12,221 nucleotides of DNA from Pseudomonadota bacterium (GCA_023391905.1 JAEWAD010000461.1:1-12221), one strand, 5' to 3'; shown: positions 1 to 6,283, counted from the stretch's first letter. Notes: generated from the sequence alone by a model not told the origin. A program made the numbers and translations.

Positions 1-104
1 GCGATCTTCTGGGCATCGGGGGCGGCGAAGGCCGCCGTCGACAGCATCAGCGCCGAGGTAAGCGTGAGGCTGCGCACCGCGAAGCCGGAAACCGACAGGT
101 TCAT
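1..104 (-). CDS. Exported protein, N-terminal fragment (cut by window edge)
   Basis: Only the first 34 complete codons are visible; the gene runs off the left edge. The start ATG (104-102) follows a strong ribosome binding site, TTGGAGGA, about 5 bases upstream. The N-terminus is a classic Sec signal peptide: a polar start with one Arg, a hydrophobic stretch (LTLTSALMLSTAAFA), then a likely signal peptidase I cleavage site AFA|APDAQ. There is no lipobox cysteine, so the mature protein is probably periplasmic or secreted. Too little remains to name a family; the mature start APDAQKI is not diagnostic. It is the last of four minus-strand genes, but 207 bp separate it from the lipoprotein gene at 312-473, so it probably has its own promoter. 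The call as an exported protein is firm; the function is unknown. Confidence 0.8.
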   Translation of the reverse strand, partial: MNLSVSGFAVRSLTLTSALMLSTAAFAAPDAQKI

Positions 105-276
105 TATGTCCTCCAAGGAACGAATCGAATGTGCCCGGCAGCTCAGCCAGGCTATGACCGGGAATTATTCTGGACGGAGTTCATGGCGAGAGCAAGAACG
201 CCAACGGCCTCTGTGACCGTGTTCACGCGCGGCGAATAGGCCGATTGCAGGCGTGCGAATCCGGCGCGCCCGTCCG

Positions 277-291
277 GCCGCTGACAGCGGC
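277..291 (-). terminator. Small hairpin after lipoprotein A gene
   Basis: GCCGCT/AGCGGC with a 3-base loop forms a 6-bp perfect stem about 21 bases downstream of the stop of the 53-residue lipoprotein gene on the minus strand. There is no T tract after it, so intrinsic termination is doubtful. It may simply mark the end of the transcript or be chance in GC-rich DNA. The rest of the 105-311 interval shows no convincing gene on either strand. Confidence 0.25.
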
Positions 292-311
292 GAGGCCAAC
301 CCAAGGTGGTT

Positions 312-473
312 TCAGCGCCGGCTGCTGGAGCAGGCGTTGATGTCCTTCGTGCCGCCCGGGCCGCAGGCGTTGACCGGCTCCATCGCGCGGATGGCCGGCG
401 AGTTCGGATCGCTCGTGCAGCCGGCGGGGGCAAGCACACTGCCGAGCAAGAGGAGGACTGCCAGATAGCGCAT
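312..473 (-). CDS. Small putative lipoprotein A (53 aa), paralogue of the gene at 634-798
   Basis: The ATG at 473-471 opens a 53-residue protein beginning MRYLAVLLLLGSVLAPAGC. This is a short lipoprotein-type signal: Arg, a leucine-rich core, then Cys19 as the acylated residue. The lipobox (PAGC) is imperfect because position -3 is Pro; its sister has a canonical LAGC. The mature part is only about 35 residues: T-S-D-P-N-S-P-A-I-R, then the motif AMEPVNACGPGG, then a second Cys-containing tail ending SSSRR. Two cysteines beyond the lipobox (Cys36 and Cys48) could form a disulfide. No ribosome binding site is obvious, and no alternative in-frame start exists nearby. The mature region matches the 634-798 product at about 19 of 23 positions from Cys19. 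I do not recognise the family. An outer- or inner-membrane anchored small lipoprotein is inferred from the signal alone. Confidence 0.72.
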   Translation of the reverse strand: MRYLAVLLLLGSVLAPAGCTSDPNSPAIRAMEPVNACGPGGTKDINACSSSRR

Positions 474-522
474 GATGATCCGATCGCTTGTTGTCCGACA
501 TCAGATAGCGCGCAAGCTCCGC

Positions 523-539
523 ACGGCCAGCCTGGCCGT
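523..539. promoter_or_regulatory. 17-bp palindrome upstream of lipoprotein A (possible operator)
   Basis: ACGGCCAG-C-CTGGCCGT is a perfect inverted repeat with 8-bp arms around one central base. It lies about 50 bp upstream of the ATG at 473. A weak minus-strand -10 candidate, CTATCT (508-503), sits 17-18 bp downstream, so the palindrome would cover the -35 position. An operator or a simple GC-rich palindrome are both possible. Confidence 0.3.
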
Positions 540-633
540 CCGTATCGGCGGATCTCCCGGATCCGTGTCGTGGCGGGCGGTTCTGTTCGGCAAGGACCCG
601 ATCCGGATCGATGCCCTCGACCGCCTCGTCGTG

Positions 634-798
634 TCAGCGACGGCTGCTCGGGCAGTCTTCGGCGTCGGAGCTGCCGCCCGGTCCGCAGGCGTTGACCGGT
701 TCCATCGCCTGGATGCCGGGAGCATTCGGGTTGCTCGTGCAGCCGGCGAGGCCGGCGAGCGAGGTACTGATCGCAAGAATGGCCAGGAAAGCGCGCAT
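634..798 (-). CDS. Small putative lipoprotein B (54 aa), paralogue of the gene at 312-473
   Basis: The ATG at 798-796 follows GGAGGAGAAGATCC, a strong and well-spaced ribosome binding site that fixes the start. The 54-residue product begins MRAFLAILAISTSLAGLAGC, a textbook type II signal peptide with lipobox LAGC and Cys20 as the lipid-modified residue. The mature part reads T-S-N-P-N-A-P-G-I-Q, then AMEPVNACGPGG, then GSSDAEDCPSSRR. Cys37 and Cys49 align with Cys36 and Cys48 of the paralogue, as do the motif and the SSRR end. Asp at lipoprotein position +2 is absent in both, so transport to the outer membrane is plausible. The gene lies downstream of the pentapeptide-repeat gene on the same strand. 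A CTATAT -10 hexamer upstream suggests its own promoter. The family is not recognised. Confidence 0.8.
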   Translation of the reverse strand: MRAFLAILAISTSLAGLAGCTSNPNAPGIQAMEPVNACGPGGSSDAEDCPSSRR

Positions 799-834
799 GG
801 ATCTTCTCCTCCGGCGAGGACGCCGATGTCGCCA

Positions 835-840
835 ATATAG
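835..840 (-). promoter_or_regulatory. Candidate -10 box for lipoprotein B
   Basis: On the minus strand the hexamer CTATAT (overlapping TATATT) matches the alphaproteobacterial housekeeping -10 consensus. It lies about 37 bp upstream of the ATG at 798. No good -35 box is found 17-18 bp further up (TACCCT or ACCCTC), so an activator or a different sigma factor may be needed, or the hexamer is chance. Confidence 0.35.
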
Positions 841-902
841 CGCACGCGGGTGCCGTGAGGGTAGCGCTTCGAGCAACCGGCGGTGTCCCTCCGGCACGAT
901 GG

Positions 903-1598
903 CTACAGCACGATCAGGCCGATGCCCTTCAGGAGCTCCGTCGCCTGCGATTTCGAGATGATCGCCTTGCGGAAAAGGCTGGCATCGGCAAGCGTGATCG
1001 CCCCGAGGTCGCAGCCGCGCAGGTCGGCGCTTTCGAACTTCGTTGCCCGCAGATTGGCGGAGCGGATCGACGAATCGACGAAGATCGCATGGCGGAAATC
1101 CGACCCCGCGAGATCCGCGTCGGCAAAATCCACGCCGTCGATCGTTTCCTTGCGGAAGGAGACGTTGCGCAGCATCGCGCCGTTGAGGCGCGAGCGCCGG
1201 AACGAAATGCCGATCAGCGCCGCGCCCTGGAAATCGCCTCCTGTCAGCTTGCAGTCCTCGAAGGCGGCGTTGGTCAGGCGCGCCCGAGAAAACTCCGCAT
1301 TGCTGAAATTGCAGTGGGTGAAGCGCGCCTCAGACAGTTCAGCCCCGGACAGATTGGCCTTCAGGCCCCGGGTGTTGGACCACCGGGAATTGCTGGCGTC
1401 GGTGCCGCGGAAGTCGCTGCCGCCGAGGTCGCAATGCTCGAACACGGCCTCCGAGAGATTGAGGCCGGCGAGGTCGCAATCGATCAGGCGGCAATTGACG
1501 AAGCGCGCGCCGGCAAGCTGCGTCGCGCCGTCCAGAAGTTTCGTCAGCCGACTGTCGGTGGCGACCAGGTTCTCGATCAGGCGCGGGGATTTGGGCAT
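903..1598 (-). CDS. Pentapeptide-repeat protein
   Basis: The chosen ATG (1598-1596, product MPKSPRLIENL, 231 residues) has GAGGT about 10 bases upstream. The frame is open further back, to an ATG at 1628 and a TTG at 1673 (256 residues), but those starts lack clear ribosome binding sites, and a -10-like TAAAAT lies at 1632-1627. From about residue 28 to 205 the protein is built almost entirely of A(D/N/E)LXX-type repeats (for example CDLAGLNLSEAVF, ANLSGAELSEARF, ADLAGSDFRHAIF). These fold into a right-handed quadrilateral beta helix. A short C-terminal cap ends in TELLKGIGLIVL. No signal peptide or membrane segment is seen, so it is probably cytoplasmic. Some family members (Qnr, MfpA) mimic DNA and protect gyrase, but most have no known role, and nothing here assigns one. 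It is transcribed divergently from the NIPSNAP-TRAP operon. Confidence 0.88.
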   Translation of the reverse strand: MPKSPRLIENLVATDSRLTKLLDGATQLAGARFVNCRLIDCDLAGLNLSEAVFEHCDLGGSDFRGTDASNSRWSNTRGLKANLSGAELSEARFTHCNFSNAEFSRARLTNAAFEDCKLTGGDFQGAALIGISFRRSRLNGAMLRNVSFRKETIDGVDFADADLAGSDFRHAIFVDSSIRSANLRATKFESADLRGCDLGAITLADASLFRKAIISKSQATELLKGIGLIVL

Positions 1599-1863
1599 GG
1601 AATCGGACCTCGCTGGCTGGAAGATCATTTTACCGTCGCGGTCGGTCTTCCGCCATGCGGGTCGCTTTTCCAATCGGCCCGGCGGCGCGGGAATATCCTT
1701 TCGCGGCGGGGAAATGCGGTCGCCAAGCGCGCCGTTTTCCCCTAAGCGGGAGGCGGTCGGCGGTTAGCGAGCGAGAGTTTTCTCCAAGCCGATCAGGATG
1801 TTCTGGCCTGTTCTGCCACCGATCGTGCAGCGGGCCGGCGGAACGCGCAGGATGGAGCCACAT
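1599..1863. promoter_or_regulatory. Divergent intergenic region between pentapeptide and NIPSNAP-TRAP genes
   Basis: This 265-bp gap must hold promoters for both directions. For the minus strand the best candidate is TAAAAT (1632-1627), about 29 bp before the pentapeptide ATG, without a good -35. For the plus strand no convincing -35/-10 pair was found. A direct repeat GTTCTG (1800-1805 and 1810-1815) has an exact 10-bp period, one helical turn, and lies about 50 bp upstream of the NIPSNAP ATG; it could be a regulator site. Open frames crossing this gap are not supported by any recognisable product. Confidence 0.4.
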
Positions 1864-2178
1864 ATGATCGTCGACGAGCGGACCTATGCCATTCACCCGG
1901 CGCATGTGCGGGACTATCTCGATCTCTATGTGCGGGAAGGCATGGAGCTGCAGGTCAGCCATCTCGGCAACCTGATCGGCTGGTTCACCACCGATGTCGG
2001 CACGGTGAACGAGGTCGTGCACATGTGGGGTTATGAGGGGCTTGGCGATCGCGAGCGCCGTCGCGCGGCGATGGAGGCCGATCCCGAATGGCAGAAGTTC
2101 CGCGCCAAGACCTCGGGCTTCGTCCAGAGCATGCGCAGCCGCATCCTGCGGCCGACCGCCTTCTCGCCGCTGCGCTAG
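1864..2178 (+). CDS. NIPSNAP family protein
   Basis: A 104-residue cytoplasmic protein starting MIVDERTYAIHP. The ATG at 1864 is preceded by GGATGGAG at 6 bases, better placed than the in-frame ATG at 1852. The pattern E-R-T-Y near the start, then HLGNLIGWFTTDVGTVNEVVHMWGY (residues 33-57) and the charged stretch RERRRAAMEADPEWQKF (63-79), is typical of NIPSNAP (PF07978), a ferredoxin-like dimeric alpha-beta barrel fold. The usual bacterial domain is about 100 residues, so the gene is full length. Bacterial members are mostly uncharacterised; they occur beside metabolic and transport genes. The TRAP permease starts 11 bp after its stop on the same strand, so co-transcription is very likely. 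Its link to the imported substrate is inferred from position only. Confidence 0.88.
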   Translation: MIVDERTYAIHPAHVRDYLDLYVREGMELQVSHLGNLIGWFTTDVGTVNEVVHMWGYEGLGDRERRRAAMEADPEWQKFRAKTSGFVQSMRSRILRPTAFSPLR

Positions 2179-2189
2179 GGACACGCGCC

Positions 2190-4037
2190 TTGCCGCAGAG
2201 CGAAGCCCTCCCGGAACGGGCGCCCGCTTTCGGGCCGGCCGTGGCCGCGCGCTTGTTGCGCCGGCTCGAGACGGTTCTCGGCGCGCTCTGCGTCCTGCTG
2301 CTCGTCGCCCTGCTCGGCGTGGTGAGCGTCTCGGTCGCTCTACGCTACGGCCTGGGCGGCGGCTTCCTCGGCTCGGATGAGCTGGCGGTCTGGCTGAACG
2401 TGGCGCTGGTCGCGGCCGGCGCGCCGCTCGCGGTCAACAGCGCGCTGGCGATGCGGCTCGACGTCTTCACGCGGCGGCTGCCGGTCTGGGGGCAGGGCGT
2501 CGCGGCGATGCTGGCGGACGCCTTCGTGCTGATAGCAGGCCTGGTCCTCGTGCTCGGCGGCGTCGAGATCGGCGCGCGGCTCGGCGGCGTCTCGCCGATG
2601 CTCGGCCTGCCGGAGTGGATCCGCTTCGCCCTTCTCGGCGCCGGCGGCGGACTGATGCTCGTCACGCTCGGGCTGCAGCGGCTCGCGGAGCGGCGCGGCC
2701 CGGGGCTCGTCGCGTCGCTCGTCGTCGCCGTCCTCGTCCATGCCGTGGCGGCGGAACTGCAATTCGCCTCGGCGCTGCCGCCGAGCCTCGTCCTCGGCCT
2801 GATTGCGTTTCTCGGCCTGATCGTGGCGGCGCCATTGCCGCATGCCTTCCTGGCGGCCGCCTATCTCGCCATTCCCTTCGGCAGCTCGATGCCGGAGCCG
2901 GCCATGGTCGCTTCCGTCGTCTCGGGCATGTCGAAATATCTGCTGCTCGCCATTCCCTTTTTTCTTCTCGCCGGAAGCCTGCTGACCGCGTCCGGCGTCG
3001 CCGGGCGCTTCGTCCGCTTCGCCGCCGCGATGGTCGGCCACCGGCGCGGCGGGCTGGCGCAGACGACATTGCTCACCAGCGTGCTGTTCTCCGGCGCGTC
3101 GGGCTCCTCGGTCGCTAATGCCGCCTTCGGCGCCAGCACCTTCCAGCCCGAACTCGCCAAACGCGGCTATCCGCCGGCCCAGGCCGGCGCGATCGTCGCC
3201 GCCACGTCGGTGCTCGATAACGTCATCCCGCCCTCGATCGCCTTCCTGATCCTGGCGGCCGCGACCAATCTGTCGGTCGGCAAGCTTCTGGTCGGCGGTT
3301 TCGTCGCCGGCGCCGTCATGGCCGTGGCGCTCGCCATCGCCATCCATTGGACGGCAAGGGCCGAGGGGCTGGCGTCGCCCGCGACCGCGCGCGAACGCTG
3401 GCGCGCCGCCGCCGGCGCGATCCCGGCCTTCGGTCTCGGCGTCATCGTCGTCGTCGGCATCCGCTTCGGCATCGTCACGACGACCGAGGCCGCCGCGCTG
3501 GCGGCGCTCTATACGCTGGGGCTGGGCCTGTTTGGCCGACTTGGCGCGGCAAGCCTCTATGAGGCCTTCCGCCAGGCCGGCACCGAGGCGGCGGCGATCG
3601 GCCTGCTGATCGGCACGGCCGCGCCCTTTGCCTTCCTGCTCGCCGTCGACGACATTTCAGGCCTGGTGGCGAACCTCGCCGCGGCTTTCGGCAACGGCCC
3701 GCTCGCCGTCCTGCTCTTTGCCAACGGGCTCCTGATCGTCGCCGGGCTGGTGCTCGACATCGGCGCCGCCATCCTGCTTTTCGGGCCGCTCCTAATGCCG
3801 ATCGCGGTCGCCGCCGGCATCGATCCCATCCATTTCGGCGTCATCCTCGTCGTCAACCTGATGATCGGCGGCCTGACGCCGCCGGTCGGCATGCTGATCT
3901 ATGTCGTCAGCGGCGTCACGCGGCTGCCCGCCACCGCGCTGTTCCGCGCCGTCCTGCCCTATCTCGCCGCGCTCCTGGTCGCGCTCGCCGTGCTTTCCGC
4001 CGGCGCGATCGCCAGCGCGCTCCTCGCCCCCCACTAG
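2190..4037 (+). CDS. TRAP transporter fused permease (DctQ-DctM)
   Basis: An inner-membrane permease that imports an organic acid together with sodium ions or protons. I chose TTG at 2190 (615 residues), with AGGGA about 8 bases upstream. The frame opens earlier at 2088, but that would overlap the NIPSNAP gene by 91 bp and add a charged, non-membrane leader. Residues about 27-165 form the four-helix small subunit (DctQ). A linking helix follows at about 172-190. From about 198 onward is the large DctM subunit with many hydrophobic helices. DctM marks include IPFFLLAGSLLTASG (255-269), LFSGASGSSVANAAFGAS (299-316) and DNVIPPSIAFL (343-353), matching the conserved substrate and ion site region. 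Q-M fusions are a known TRAP subclass. The downstream binding protein begins 11 bp after the stop. The substrate cannot be read from the sequence. Confidence 0.93.
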   Translation: MPQSEALPERAPAFGPAVAARLLRRLETVLGALCVLLLVALLGVVSVSVALRYGLGGGFLGSDELAVWLNVALVAAGAPLAVNSALAMRLDVFTRRLPVWGQGVAAMLADAFVLIAGLVLVLGGVEIGARLGGVSPMLGLPEWIRFALLGAGGGLMLVTLGLQRLAERRGPGLVASLVVAVLVHAVAAELQFASALPPSLVLGLIAFLGLIVAAPLPHAFLAAAYLAIPFGSSMPEPAMVASVVSGMSKYLLLAIPFFLLAGSLLTASGVAGRFVRFAAAMVGHRRGGLAQTTLLTSVLFSGASGSSVANAAFGASTFQPELAKRGYPPAQAGAIVAATSVLDNVIPPSIAFLILAAATNLSVGKLLVGGFVAGAVMAVALAIAIHWTARAEGLASPATARERWRAAAGAIPAFGLGVIVVVGIRFGIVTTTEAAALAALYTLGLGLFGRLGAASLYEAFRQAGTEAAAIGLLIGTAAPFAFLLAVDDISGLVANLAAAFGNGPLAVLLFANGLLIVAGLVLDIGAAILLFGPLLMPIAVAAGIDPIHFGVILVVNLMIGGLTPPVGMLIYVVSGVTRLPATALFRAVLPYLAALLVALAVLSAGAIASALLAPH

Positions 4038-4048
4038 GAGATTCCGCC

Positions 4049-5050
4049 ATGTTCCGTCTCGGCCGCCGCCAGTTCCTCCGCTCCGCGACCGCGCTTGGCG
4101 CCGTGGCGCTTGCCGCGCCGGCGCTGATCGGCCGCGCCGAGGCGGCGCGCACACTCACCGTCGCCTCGCTGCTCGGCCCCGACAAGCCGGAGACGCTGAT
4201 CTGGCAGAACATCCGCGATCGCGTCGAGCAGGCGCTGCCGGGCGCGTTCCGCTTCAACATCGTCCAGAACGCCGCGCTGGGCGGCGAGAAGGAAGTGGCC
4301 GAGGGGCTGCGGCTCGGCTCGATCCAGGCGTCGCTCTCGACCGTCTCGGCGCTGTCCGGCTGGGTGCCGGAGGCGCAGATCCTGGACCTGCCCTTCGTGT
4401 TCCGCGACGGCGCGCATCTGCGCAAGGTGCTCGACGGCGATCTCGGCGCCGAGCTGAAGCGGAAATTCGCCGCCGAGCAGTTCATCGTCGCCGACTACAT
4501 CAACTACGGCGCCCGCCATCTCCTCGCCAAGGAGGAGATCACCACACCGGACGAGCTCGCCGGCAAGCGCATCCGCGTCATCCAGAGCCCGCTGCACACC
4601 AAGCTGTGGTCCGCCTTCGGCGCCAATCCGACGGCGATCCCGATCCCCGAGACCTACAATGCGCTCTCGACCGGCGTCGTCGACGCGATGGACCTGACCA
4701 AGTCGGCCTATGCCGGCTTCAAGCTCTACGAGGTGGTGCCCTGGCTGACCGAGACGGGGCATATCTGGGCCTCGGGTGTGGTGATGTTCGCGGCGCCGTT
4801 CTGGAATTCGCTTGGCGACGATGAGAAGGCCGTGTTCCAGGCGGCAGCGGCGGCCGGCGCCGCCTATTTCGACGCGCTGATCGTCGCCGACGAGACCGCC
4901 TCGATGGAGATCGCGGCGGAGAATGGCGGCCATGTCGTGCAGCCGGAAGACCGCGACGCCTGGGTAGCGGGCGCGCGCGGCGTCTGGCAGGAGGTCGCCG
5001 ATACCGTCGGCGGCATGGACAGGATCGAGGCGATCCGCGCCGTCACCTGA
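4049..5050 (+). CDS. TRAP transporter solute-binding protein (DctP type), Tat-exported
   Basis: A 333-residue periplasmic binding protein that captures the solute for the upstream permease. The ATG at 4049 is preceded by AGGAG at 8 bases. The N-terminus carries a twin-arginine signal (RRQFLR at residues 6-11), then a hydrophobic stretch and a cleavage site near AEA|ARTL (about residue 33). Tat export suggests that it folds before transport. Family features are AALGGEKEVAEGLRLGSIQ (75-93), LPFVFRD (114-120), the segment AGKRIRVIQSP (171-181), whose Arg176 aligns with the arginine that pairs with the substrate carboxylate in DctP proteins, and GVVDAMD (209-215). Length is normal for the family. 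It is the last gene of the NIPSNAP-permease-binding protein operon. A carboxylate ligand is expected from the conserved Arg; its identity is unknown. Confidence 0.94.
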   Translation: MFRLGRRQFLRSATALGAVALAAPALIGRAEAARTLTVASLLGPDKPETLIWQNIRDRVEQALPGAFRFNIVQNAALGGEKEVAEGLRLGSIQASLSTVSALSGWVPEAQILDLPFVFRDGAHLRKVLDGDLGAELKRKFAAEQFIVADYINYGARHLLAKEEITTPDELAGKRIRVIQSPLHTKLWSAFGANPTAIPIPETYNALSTGVVDAMDLTKSAYAGFKLYEVVPWLTETGHIWASGVVMFAAPFWNSLGDDEKAVFQAAAAAGAAYFDALIVADETASMEIAAENGGHVVQPEDRDAWVAGARGVWQEVADTVGGMDRIEAIRAVT

Positions 5051-5200
5051 CGACTCCGGTCGGCGGTCCTCGCGGCGAACGAAGTCCTCTTGCTGATCAA
5101 AGACTTGGTGTTCTTCTCTGGATCAGGTCGAGAGGCCGAGTTCTGCCTGTCCCGGCGGAAACAGACGTCAACCGGGGCGCACGGCGGGCAACGAGGAGCG

Positions 5201-5219
5201 CCTCCCGCGAGGCGGGAGG
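5201..5219. terminator. Hairpin between convergent genes
   Basis: CCTCCCGC-GAG-GCGGGAGG is a perfect 8-bp stem with a 3-base loop. It lies 150 bp after the binding-protein stop and 36 bp before the end of the minus-strand lectin gene, as expected of a shared terminator. Neither strand shows a T tract after it, so it may act with Rho or as an RNA 3' end. The remaining 5051-5254 sequence shows no gene. Confidence 0.4.
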
Positions 5220-5254
5220 GGCGTTGGTGCATTTCGATCCGGCGCGAGTGTGAA

Positions 5255-5659
5255 CTAACGGCAACCACATGCCGCCGGTCTGCCATTTCGGGCAGGCCGA
5301 TATTCGTTCGTCCAACTCCGCGGGCTGCAGGTCATGAAGCATGCCTGGGAGGGCGATGAGTTGCGAAACGCCCAACGCACTTCGACCAGGGAACCATCGT
5401 TCGAATCCGATCCGCGCGATCCGCCGCGGCGACTCACGCCCAGGCAGTCACATTCGGAGCCGCGACCTGGGTTGGTCCGCCAGTTCCCGTCCCATTTCCC
5501 CCCCGCGCCGCCGCAAACCTTCGGGCAGACGTTCTGGGCTTGCTGGTTGGCAAAGATATTTCCGGCTGGAACAGACGTTACCCCCTCCGCGAGGCTCGGC
5601 GCCGTTGACGACAACAGGCCGAGAACGAAGACGGCAATTAACCAGATTGTCCGTGACAT
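5255..5659 (-). CDS. Secreted MVL-type (mannan-binding) lectin-like protein, two Cys repeats
   Basis: A 134-residue secreted protein. The ATG at 5659-5657 has GGGGAGG 7 bases upstream. A Sec signal (MSRTIWLIAVFVLGLLSSTAPSLA) ends near residue 24. Residues about 29-72 resemble the MVL mannan-binding domain (PF12151 type): VPAGNIFANQQAQNVCPKVC, then GGKWDGNW and a C-x-C end. The same cysteine frame, C-x3-C-x19/20-C-x-C, recurs at residues 107-133 (Cys107, 111, 131, 133) after Cys45, 49, 70, 72, which suggests a second, degenerate repeat. All eight cysteines could pair. Codon use includes TTA, ATT, GTA and TCT, rare in the neighbours, so recent acquisition is possible. Sugar binding is inferred from similarity to the cyanobacterial lectin; the key contacts were not checked. 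Confidence 0.72.
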   Translation of the reverse strand: MSRTIWLIAVFVLGLLSSTAPSLAEGVTSVPAGNIFANQQAQNVCPKVCGGAGGKWDGNWRTNPGRGSECDCLGVSRRGGSRGSDSNDGSLVEVRWAFRNSSPSQACFMTCSPRSWTNEYRPARNGRPAACGCR

Positions 5660-5784
5660 GGTTCAGCCTCCCCATTTGCAAATGCGCCTCTACCGCTCGA
5701 ACAGAAAATGGTCTGCCGAGCTGTCGGTATTCTTGTCATTGCAGGCGAGATCGAAGTTGTTAGCCCACTATCGCTAACGCGCCG

Positions 5785-5814
5785 ATAGAAGTGCAGATTG
5801 TTCTCTTCTGTCAA
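5785..5814 (-). promoter_or_regulatory. Candidate promoter for the lectin gene
   Basis: On the minus strand a perfect TTGACA (5814-5809) is followed after 18 bases by TTCTAT (5790-5785), a weak -10. It lies about 125 bp upstream of the lectin ATG and 22 bp past the RES toxin stop. The leader would be long, about 115 bases. A palindrome ATTTGCAAAT (5683-5674) sits 15-24 bp upstream of the ATG. Confidence 0.4.
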
Positions 5815-5835
5815 CCGACGGGTCGATGGCGGCGT

Positions 5836-6273
5836 TCAGTGATCGCCGGCTTGCCAGAGCCGCTCGTCGAAGCGGAACGGCCGCGTACTGGCGATGGCGA
5901 GCGTCGCCGCGTCGGGATGGGCCGGGTTCAGCAGCAAATTGCGGCTCTCCGGCACGATGAAGGACGGTACGCTCAGGATCGGCGTGCGCGCCTCGGCGAG
6001 CCAGTCATCGCCCAGGGCCTGCGGGTCGTCGGGCAAGGCGGCGAGCGTCTCGATGGCGAGCTCGCCGCATTCGATCGCCGAAAGCACGTAGTCGTCCGGC
6101 AGCAGCTCCGGCGTCAGGTCGAGATGCACGCGCACCTCCAGCACGGCGAGCGCCGCCGTCTCGGCCGCGTAGACCATCGCCCGGCCGGGTGAATTCCAGC
6201 GACCGCCATAGAGGCGGGCGCCGGTGCCGGAGAGATCGGCGAAGGGGGCGCGGCTGATCCGCCAGGCGATCAT
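5836..6273 (-). CDS. RES-domain toxin of an Xre-RES toxin-antitoxin system
   Basis: A 145-residue cytoplasmic protein with the RES fold (PF08808). Family members (for example MbcT of Mycobacterium tuberculosis) deplete NAD+ by hydrolysis or phosphorolysis and stop growth. The N-terminus MIAWRISRAPFADLSGTGAR leads into YGGRWNSPG (22-30) with Arg25, then VYAAETAALAVLEVRVHL (34-51) with Tyr35 and Glu46, then VPSFIVPESRNLLLNPAHP (102-120) with Ser104. These match the conserved Arg, Glu and Ser that name the family, so the enzyme looks intact. Length is typical. The ATG (6273-6271) lies 10 bp after the antitoxin stop, and its ribosome binding site is weak, which suggests translational coupling and lower toxin output. 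The antitoxin-first order fits type II systems. Confidence 0.92.
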   Translation of the reverse strand: MIAWRISRAPFADLSGTGARLYGGRWNSPGRAMVYAAETAALAVLEVRVHLDLTPELLPDDYVLSAIECGELAIETLAALPDDPQALGDDWLAEARTPILSVPSFIVPESRNLLLNPAHPDAATLAIASTRPFRFDERLWQAGDH

Positions 6274-6283
6274 GCCCGGCCGC

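Noticed and set aside
501..633. Coding-like minus-strand stretch between the two lipoprotein genes (reads EAVEGIDPDRVLAEQNRPP...)
   Set aside because: It lies in the same frame as lipoprotein B but after its stop codon, has no ATG, GTG or TTG before 501, and continues only into the out-of-frame shadow of lipoprotein A. Chance in GC-rich DNA, or at most a remnant.
855..1767. Two long plus-strand open frames (about 295 residues each) opposite the pentapeptide gene
   Set aside because: The regular five-residue repeats on the minus strand keep antisense frames free of stops. The products show no recognisable domain.
1630..2184. 184-residue minus-strand frame opposite the NIPSNAP gene
   Set aside because: Shadow of the clearly recognisable NIPSNAP protein; the product is low-complexity, rich in His and Arg, and without a family pattern.
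2340..3347. 335-residue minus-strand frame opposite the TRAP permease
   Set aside because: Arg/Asp/Gly-rich antisense translation of a membrane protein gene; typical artefact of high-GC DNA.
4034..4933. 299-residue minus-strand frame opposite the TRAP binding protein
   Set aside because: Antisense shadow; the plus strand carries a complete DctP protein with a Tat signal and ribosome binding site.
5090..5359. 89-residue plus-strand frame starting MLIKDLVFFSGSG after the TRAP operon
   Set aside because: No ribosome binding site or domain; it crosses the intergenic hairpin and then the antisense of the lectin gene.
5334..5777. Two plus-strand frames (140-147 residues) opposite the lectin gene
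   Set aside because: No signal peptide, domain or ribosome binding site, while the minus strand has all of these.
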